Of a stretch of DNA of 64,000 nt, positions 58,823 through 64,000 are shown piece after piece. The translations under genes and the position numbers were made by a program. Positions within the stretch are counted from its first letter, which is position 1. Each line of letters starts with the position of its first letter. The notes beneath the pieces are model-generated. The model was not told where the DNA came from, ran no database searches, and saw nothing but the letters and a program-made list of their open reading frames with translations. Location: positions 1 through 64,000 of the forward strand of contig JACESF010000004.1 of the NCBI GenBank assembly GCA_013911975.1, written 5' to 3'. This DNA comes from Hyphomicrobiales bacterium (GTDB lineage Bacteria > Pseudomonadota > Alphaproteobacteria > Rhizobiales > Xanthobacteraceae).

Positions 58823-59944
58823 CTATTGAAGCGTGGTCCGGGCGAGCCAGCTCTTCACCGCATTCAGCCCCTCCGCGCGGTTGCCCGTGCGGTGGTGCGC
58901 CTCCTGGAAGACGGCAAGCTGCATGTCGGCGCTGGTGCCTTCGGCGGCGATGGCACGCAGGCGCATGAGCGCATCCAGCGATCCCAGGGCATCCGCATCA
59001 TCCGCCACCCGGCTGATGAGCTGCTCCACCGCATCCGGCACCGGAACCGCGCGCTTTTCTTCCATGTCCACGAACGAGCCGTGGATGCCGTAGCGCTGGG
59101 CGCGCCACTTGTTCTCGTTGGCGATGGCGCGATGCACCGTGCCGATTCCGGCATTGTGAGACGGGTTTCGCACGAGGTAGCGCACCAGCGCCCGGTACAG
59201 GGCGGCGATGGCCACCGCATCCTCCACCCGCGTGCAACTGTCCGGCGCGCGCAGTTCCAGGGTGGGATGCTTGGCCGAGGGGCGCACCGCCCACCAGACA
59301 TAGCTGGAATCGGCGATGGCGCGCGCCGAGACCAGCGCGTCCACATAGGCCTGGTAGGCCGCGTTGTCCTCGAACAGCTCCGGCAGGCCCGTGCGGGGCA
59401 ACTCGTCATAGGCGGCGAGCCGGTAGCCCATGAGCCCGGTCTGCTTCGAGCCCCAGAAGGGCGAGGAGGTGGCCAGCGCGATGAAGTGCGGCAGGTAGGG
59501 CACCATGCGCCGCATCACGTCCACCCGCTGATCCGGGTCGGGCAATTCCACATGCACATGCAGGCCGCACACCATGTTGCGTTCCCCCAGCATCTGCAGG
59601 TCGTGCATGAGCCCGTCATAGCGATTGGCCTGGGTGTGGCGCACGCCGTCCCAGGTGGCCGTCGGATGGGTTCCGGCGGCGATGAAGGCGAGGCCGTGCT
59701 CCGCCGCGATGCGCGCCGCCGTGCCCCGCAGGTCGCGTAATTCCTCCAGCGCCGTGCCGGTGCGGGTCGCGGGGTTGGTGGCGATCTCCAGCTGGGACTG
59801 AAGCAGTTCCACGGTGACGGCATCGCCGAGCCCGTCCTTGAGATGCGCGAAGAAGCCGGAGGGCATGCGCCGCTGCACGGCCTTGGTCTGCGCATCCACA
59901 ACGAAGAACTCTTCTTCGATACCGAACTTATAAGTTGAGGTCAT
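58823..59944 (-). CDS. carboxylate-amine ligase, YbdK/GCS2 family
   Basis: 373 residues. [15 protein letters not shown] (metal-binding Glu cluster) near residue 5 and [21 protein letters not shown] near 130 are the marks of the glutamate-cysteine ligase type 2 fold; [19 protein letters not shown] and [20 protein letters not shown] support it. E. coli YbdK has weak glutamate-cysteine ligase activity, so ATP-dependent peptide-bond formation with an unknown amine is the safest reading. GGAGGGAAAG precedes ATG 59944. It is convergent with hspQ. Confidence 0.9.
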   Translation of the reverse strand: MTSTYKFGIEEEFFVVDAQTKAVQRRMPSGFFAHLKDGLGDAVTVELLQSQLEIATNPATRTGTALEELRDLRGTAARIAAEHGLAFIAAGTHPTATWDGVRHTQANRYDGLMHDLQMLGERNMVCGLHVHVELPDPDQRVDVMRRMVPYLPHFIALATSSPFWGSKQTGLMGYRLAAYDELPRTGLPELFEDNAAYQAYVDALVSARAIADSSYVWWAVRPSAKHPTLELRAPDSCTRVEDAVAIAALYRALVRYLVRNPSHNAGIGTVHRAIANENKWRAQRYGIHGSFVDMEEKRAVPVPDAVEQLISRVADDADALGSLDALMRLRAIAAEGTSADMQLAVFQEAHHRTGNRAEGLNAVKSWLARTTLQ

Positions 59945-60256
59945 CTTTCCCTCCACCCCATCGCACCCGTAACGCCGAAGCGTCGTTTCGGTTGCGTGGA
60001 GAGTGAGGGAAAGTCCGCCCGAAATGTGGCGCACTGCAACCTCTAAAATAATACCAATTACAGATGGATCCTTGCTTTGAAAGGGCCGGAACGCCGCGAT
60101 GCGGTTGCTGTTGCTGTGCGTGAAGAGGGGAAAAAATATTTATCAAATGTGATGGAACAAATCGCGCCCGTGCCCCGTCGCCATGGCGACGATGCCGCCT
60201 GCGCCCGGCAATTGAGCCTCCGCCGGGTTCCCACGGCCCGTCGCGCGCTGGAGGGC

Positions 60257-60278
60257 AAAAAGGGCCGCGATTCGCGGC
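60257..60278 (-). terminator. rho-independent terminator after rsmE
   Basis: A GCCGCG/CGCGGC stem with a three-base loop (60264-60278) followed on the minus strand by CCTTTTTG. It lies 50 bases beyond the rsmE stop. The rest of 59945-60328 holds only an AT-rich stretch near 60045-60160 that should contain the ybdK-type gene promoter; no gene seen. Confidence 0.65.
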
Positions 60279-60328
60279 GGCGGCCGGATCTGGAAGCCGG
60301 GACGCGCGTCCGCGTCGGACGGCGTTCC

Positions 60329-61066
60329 CTAGCCGCGCAGGTCGCCGCGCACCGCCTGGACCAGCGAGAGGGCGACGATGGCCGCCGTGTCCGCGCGCAG
60401 GATTCGCGGCCCGAGGGACAGGCGCACGCACCGGGGATGGGCACGCAGCAGGCGCCGCTCCTCGGGGGCGAATCCCCCCTCCGGGCCGATCAGAAGGCTG
60501 GGATCGCCGCCTGGAGCCTCGGAAAGCGCCGCCAGCGGATCGGCGATGGGCGCTTCCTCGTCGCAGAACACCAGCAGCCGGTCCTCCGGAAAGGCCGCGA
60601 GCCAGGCGTCGAGGCCCGCCGGGGCGTCCACTTCCGGCAAGGAGAGGATGCCGCACTGCTCCGCCGCCTCCACGGCATTGGCGCTCATGCGCTCCAGATT
60701 GAGGCGGCTGACCTGGGTGTGGCGGGTGATGACGGGAGAGAGGCGCCCGACGCCCATCTCCACCGCCTTCTGGACCATGTAGTCGAGCCGCGCATGCTTG
60801 AGCGGGGCGAACGCATAGTCGATGCGCCCGGGCGGCGTCTGCGGCCGGGTCCGGGTTTCCGCCACGAGGCGCACGTCGCGCTTGCCGCCCTCGGTGCGGC
60901 GCGCGCGCCATTCGCCGTCGCGGCCGTTGAACAGCAGGATGGCGCCGCCCACCGGCAGGCGGATGACCCCGCCGACATAATGGGCCTGTTCCGGCGGAAG
61001 CTGCAGCTCGGCGCCCTCGGCGAGGTCGTCGGGCACATGCAGGCGCTGGATGCGCCCGTCGCTCAC
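60329..61066 (-). CDS. rsmE: 16S rRNA (uracil-1498-N3)-methyltransferase RsmE
   Basis: SPOUT-fold methyltransferase that modifies U1498 of 16S rRNA. 245 residues: N-terminal PUA-like part (HVPDDLAEGAELQLPPEQAHYVGGVIRL), then SPVITRHTQVSRLNLERM, PSLLIGPEGGFAPEERRLL and LSLGPRILRADTAAIVAL, the SAM-binding trefoil knot. The start is a GTG at 61066 that overlaps the stop of the cytochrome gene (GTGA), so the two are cotranscribed. Confidence 0.95.
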   Translation of the reverse strand: MSDGRIQRLHVPDDLAEGAELQLPPEQAHYVGGVIRLPVGGAILLFNGRDGEWRARRTEGGKRDVRLVAETRTRPQTPPGRIDYAFAPLKHARLDYMVQKAVEMGVGRLSPVITRHTQVSRLNLERMSANAVEAAEQCGILSLPEVDAPAGLDAWLAAFPEDRLLVFCDEEAPIADPLAALSEAPGGDPSLLIGPEGGFAPEERRLLRAHPRCVRLSLGPRILRADTAAIVALSLVQAVRGDLRG

Positions 61067-61452
61067 TGCTTTTCCCCGGCGGCGTTGAACTGCTTGAGAT
61101 AGGCGATGAGGTCCGCCCGCTCGGCGGCCGGCTTGATGCCGAAGAAGGCCATGCGCCCGGCGGGCGCCACGGCCTTGGGATTGGCCAGATAGGCGTCGAG
61201 GGTCGCCTCGTCCCACACCTTGCCCGCCTCGCCGCCGGCCTTCAGGTCGTCGGAATAGGTGTAGCCGGGGAACTGCGCCCATTTGGCGCCCACGATGCCG
61301 TTGAGCGGCGGCCCGACCTTGGTCTTCGCGCCGGGCCCGACCGCATGGCAGGCCATGCACTTCATGAAGGATTTCTCGCCCTTGGCGATGTCCGGGTCGG
61401 CCAGCGCGGGGGAGGCGAGAAGGAGGAGAAGGAGGACGATGGATCTACGCAT
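61063..61452 (-). CDS. class I c-type cytochrome (cytochrome c2-like)
   Basis: 129-residue periplasmic electron carrier. Signal peptide MRRSIVLLLLLLASPALA, heme-binding CMACH near residue 32, GPPLNGIVGAKWAQFPGYTYSDDLK (the c2/mitochondrial type insertion), and the Met ligand in GRMAFFGIK near 100. It may shuttle electrons to an oxidase or dehydrogenase. Coupled by 4 bases to rsmE, an odd pairing with no obvious functional link. Confidence 0.93.
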   Translation of the reverse strand: MRRSIVLLLLLLASPALADPDIAKGEKSFMKCMACHAVGPGAKTKVGPPLNGIVGAKWAQFPGYTYSDDLKAGGEAGKVWDEATLDAYLANPKAVAPAGRMAFFGIKPAAERADLIAYLKQFNAAGEKQ

Positions 61453-61510
61453 GGCGGCATAGAACACCCCGCGCCGTGGCTCCACAATCCGACGTCTGGG
61501 CGCACCCCCC

Positions 61511-62527
61511 TCAGGCCGGGACGGCGGGCCGCAGCCGTGCGTGCTGCGCCTCCAGCGCCGCGATGACGCAGGCGGCATCGATGGTGGTGAGGTCGATGCC
61601 GCCGTCCGGCGGGCGCACGCCGGAAACCGTGGGATTGCGAGGCCCGGTCACCTCAAGGGCGGTGGGACCGAACAGCCCGACGCTGGGCGTGCCCAGGGCG
61701 CCGGCTATGTGCAGCATGCCGGAATCGTTGCCCAGGAACAGGGTGGCGCTGGCAAGCTGGAACACCGCGTCCTCCAGCGGCGTCAGGGTGAAGTCACGCA
61801 CCGGGATGGCGGCGGCGATGGTGCGCGCCATGTCGCGCTCCTTCGGCCCGCCCAGCACCCAGATCTCCCATCCTTGCGCGGCGAAGGCGCGGGCCACCTC
61901 CGCGAAGCGCTCGGCGGGCCACAGACGCCTGTCATTATAGGCGCCGGGCGCCAGCGCCAGCACGGGCGCCGTGGGGGCGCCGCCGGGCAGGTCCGCCTGC
62001 CATCGGGCGAGGGCAGCGGGCGGCACCGCCATGCGCGGCGGCAGAAGCGGGCCGCAGCCCGCGAGCCCGTCGCGCGAAGCGAGGGCGCACACCTTTTCGG
62101 TCTCGCCATGCAGGCCGCGTTCGCCGAAGCGCGGACGGTTGATGAGGACGAACCGGCCCTCCCCCAGCCAGCCCACGCGCTCGGGAATGCCCGCGAGGAA
62201 GGGCACCAGCGCCGATTTCAGGGTGCGGCTCACCACATAGACCCGGCGATAGCGCTGCGCGCGCAGCCGCGCCGCGAGCTTCAGCTTGGCGCGCGCACCG
62301 AACCGGCCGTGGGGCGTGTCGTCCACGAAGGCGGCCCGCAGGTCCGGCACGAACGGCACGAGGCGGTCGGTGGGGCTGCGGCACAGGAAGTCGATGGCGA
62401 TTCCGGGATGGCTTGCGGCGATGTGGCGCGCCAGCGCGAAGCAGCGCACGTGGTCTCCGATGCCGCCGAAGCCGACGATCAGAAACGCCTCATCCGCCTC
62501 GCGATGCCCGGACCCGACAGCCATCAT
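61511..62527 (-). CDS. glycosyltransferase family 9 (heptosyltransferase-like)
   Basis: 338 residues of the ADP-heptose:LPS heptosyltransferase group. VGFGGIGDHVRCFALARHIA near residue 17 is the N-terminal nucleotide-sugar loop, and VLALAPGAYNDRRLWPAERFAEVARA (about 187-212) and FLGNDSGMLHIAGALGTPSVGLFGP near 265 are the GT9 motifs. It likely acts on lipopolysaccharide core or a related surface glycan. No other LPS genes adjoin it. Confidence 0.9.
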   Translation of the reverse strand: MMAVGSGHREADEAFLIVGFGGIGDHVRCFALARHIAASHPGIAIDFLCRSPTDRLVPFVPDLRAAFVDDTPHGRFGARAKLKLAARLRAQRYRRVYVVSRTLKSALVPFLAGIPERVGWLGEGRFVLINRPRFGERGLHGETEKVCALASRDGLAGCGPLLPPRMAVPPAALARWQADLPGGAPTAPVLALAPGAYNDRRLWPAERFAEVARAFAAQGWEIWVLGGPKERDMARTIAAAIPVRDFTLTPLEDAVFQLASATLFLGNDSGMLHIAGALGTPSVGLFGPTALEVTGPRNPTVSGVRPPDGGIDLTTIDAACVIAALEAQHARLRPAVPA

Positions 62528-62589
62528 GCTACCACCTCATGCGCCACTACCCCTGGCGGGAGTGATGCATCAGGTCAAGGGGCTTCAAA

Positions 62590-62898
62590 TCACGGCGCGT
62601 CCTTGGCGGCGGCCTCGCCCCGGTCCTGGGTCTGCTTGGCGAGGGCTTCCAGCTCGCTCTCCATCTTCGCCTGGCCCTGGGCATCCAGCACCGGCGGGCG
62701 GGGGATGTCGGGGCCGGCGGTGGACAGGTTGGGATACTGGCCGCGCGGCACCTGGGGCACGTCCGGCTCCTTCGGCCCGAACATGGCGAATCCGCCCTCC
62801 CCCGCGCAGCCGGCCAGCAGGGCCAGCGCGCCGAGCAGGAGCAGCGCCCGCCCCGTGATGCGCGCCGTGCCCCGTCGTCGGGTCATCTCAAGTGCCAT
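62590..62898 (-). CDS. small putative lipoprotein
   Basis: 102 residues. [18 protein letters not shown] is a signal with a lipobox (LLAGC; Cys near residue 30), so the mature protein is probably lipid-anchored in the outer membrane. The remainder is polar and Pro-rich ([19 protein letters not shown], ...[13 protein letters not shown]) and ends in a charged helix ([20 protein letters not shown]). No known domain. The ATG at 62898 has GGAGAGG upstream. It is divergent from phaC. Confidence 0.75.
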   Translation of the reverse strand: MALEMTRRRGTARITGRALLLLGALALLAGCAGEGGFAMFGPKEPDVPQVPRGQYPNLSTAGPDIPRPPVLDAQGQAKMESELEALAKQTQDRGEAAAKDAP

Positions 62899-63051
62899 GG
62901 ACCTCTCCGTGGAACGCCACTTTCTCCGCCGAACATCGGATCGGTGCAAGCGCGCCCCTCGCCCACCGCCTTTCGCCCCGCTAGTATGCCCGAAGCAGGA
63001 AACGCGATACAGGGGCCAGCGCCCGATGGGCGCCGGCGGCAAGGAATAAGC

Positions 63052-64000
63052 ATGCCGGCCACGAAGGAAGTCACGTCCGAAGTCCGCCCTCCGAAGCTCG
63101 ACATGGATGCCTTCGCCAACAACCTCGCCCAATTGGTCGAGGAAGGCGGGAAGGCGCTGGCGGCCTATATCCGCCCGCGCGAAGAGGGAAAGAAGGACGA
63201 TCTCGCCGACGACGTGGCGGACGCGGTCCGCACCATCGGCAATGTCGCGGAATACTGGCTGTCCGACCCCCAGCGGGCCGTGGAGGCCCAGTCGCGGCTC
63301 ATGAGCGGCTATCTCGGCGTCTGGACCGCCGCGCTCCGGCGCATGTCCGGCGAGCCGGCCGACCCCGTGGTGGCGCCCGATAGCCGCGACGCCCGCTTCA
63401 AGGATTCGGAATGGAACACGAATCCCTTCTTCGACGCCCTCAAGCAGACCTACCTCGTGACCTCCCACTGGGCGGACACCATGGTGCAGGACGCGGAGGG
63501 CCTCGACCCCCATGTGAAGCACAAGGCGGAATTCCTGGTCCGCCAGCTTTCCAACGCCATCTCGCCGTCGAACTTCATCCTCACCAATCCCGAGTTGCTG
63601 CGCGAGACGGTGAACAGCTCCGGCGAGAATCTCGTGCGGGGCATGAAGAACCTCACCGAGGACCTGATCGAGGGCAAAGGCGACCTGCGCATCCGGCAGA
63701 CCGACATGTCGGCGTTCGAGCTGGGCCGCAACCTCGCCCTCACGCCCGGCAAGGTCATCTTCGAGACCGAGCTGATGCAGCTCATCCAGTATGAGCCGAC
63801 GACGCCGAGCGTGAAGAAGATGCCGGTGCTGATCGTCCCGCCCTGGATCAACAAGTTCTACATCCTCGATCTCACCCCCGAGAAATCCTACATCAAGTGG
63901 CTGGTGGACCAAGGCCTGACGGTGTTCGTCGTCTCCTGGGTCAATCCCGACGCGCGCCTCGCGGCCAAGGGCTTCGACGACTACATGCGCGACGGCATCC
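63052..64000 (+). CDS. phaC: class I poly(3-hydroxyalkanoate) synthase PhaC, 5' part
   Basis: Polymerises 3-hydroxyacyl-CoA into PHA granules. The first 316 codons are present and the frame is open at the window edge. The N-terminal domain contains [16 protein letters not shown] near residue 124, [22 protein letters not shown] near 167 and the start of the alpha/beta-hydrolase core [16 protein letters not shown] near 260. The catalytic Cys lies beyond the window. AAGGAATAAGC precedes ATG 63052. The class I call follows from the single long subunit and these motifs. Confidence 0.96.
   Translation, partial: MPATKEVTSEVRPPKLDMDAFANNLAQLVEEGGKALAAYIRPREEGKKDDLADDVADAVRTIGNVAEYWLSDPQRAVEAQSRLMSGYLGVWTAALRRMSGEPADPVVAPDSRDARFKDSEWNTNPFFDALKQTYLVTSHWADTMVQDAEGLDPHVKHKAEFLVRQLSNAISPSNFILTNPELLRETVNSSGENLVRGMKNLTEDLIEGKGDLRIRQTDMSAFELGRNLALTPGKVIFETELMQLIQYEPTTPSVKKMPVLIVPPWINKFYILDLTPEKSYIKWLVDQGLTVFVVSWVNPDARLAAKGFDDYMRDGI

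Overview
The window is GC-rich chromosomal DNA from an alphaproteobacterium. The order Hyphomicrobiales (Rhizobiales) is very likely and the family Xanthobacteraceae (Xanthobacter/Azorhizobium/Ancylobacter-like) is plausible. Evidence for this: a SciP (CtrA inhibitor) gene with a CtrA-type box, a rhizobial Porin_2 family porin, the trimeric GatCAB amidotransferase, split glyQ/glyS, a class I PHA synthase, and many tightly packed genes with 4-bp ATGA/GTGA overlaps. The placement is inferred from gene content, not from a database search. Almost all real genes leave long open reading frames in other frames because of the GC bias; these shadows were left out.

Layout. 1-6009: a czcCBA-type heavy-metal RND efflux operon (minus strand) preceded by a small Cys/His protein gene; the first 108 bases form a near-perfect palindrome that covers the 3' end of czcA. 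6329-9856: tRNA-Lys and a tripartite tricarboxylate transporter (tctC, tctB, tctA). 10108-11993: leuA with a leucine-rich leader peptide and hairpin that look like a transcription attenuator. 12093-17395: small-molecule enzymes (Nudix, Old Yellow Enzyme, PhzF-like, pyridoxal kinase, amidase) and a decayed tRNA fragment. 17574-29524: a phosphonate locus. phnCDE1E2 (uptake) and phnGHIJKLMN (C-P lyase) are on the plus strand, with phnF and a flavin-binding PPOX-family gene on the minus strand between them; a palindromic operator lies between phnF and phnG. 29591-34649: sciP, then glyQ-MFS-glyS. 34866-46798: mixed housekeeping genes (TRAP receptor, Mrp ATPase, UDG-family protein, GST, YdcF, isovaleryl-CoA dehydrogenase, GGDEF-EAL protein, MgtE, polysaccharide deacetylase) plus tRNA-Val and tRNA-Leu. 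46965-58310: lipB, porin, gatB, glycosyltransferase, chorismate mutase-gatA-gatC, recQ, a Tat-exported GGCT-fold protein and a malyl-CoA-lyase-like gene. 58364-64000: hspQ, a YbdK-type ligase, rsmE-cytochrome c, a family 9 glycosyltransferase, a lipoprotein and the 5' part of phaC, which runs off the window.

The best-defined functional system is phosphonate use. PhnCDE1E2 imports phosphonates, PhnGHIJKLM with the Fe-S radical enzyme PhnJ breaks the C-P bond, and PhnN makes PRPP from ribose 1,5-bisphosphate. PhnF probably represses the catabolic half, and a weak Pho-box-like site precedes phnC. No phnP is present, so the cyclic phosphate intermediate must be opened by a protein encoded elsewhere. 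I saw no CRISPR array, no transposase or integrase, and no recognisable defence island. The less ordinary items are the terminal palindrome, the leuA attenuator, a 27-residue membrane micro-ORF upstream of phnC, the secreted [14 protein letters not shown] protein, and the MFS gene inserted between glyQ and glyS.
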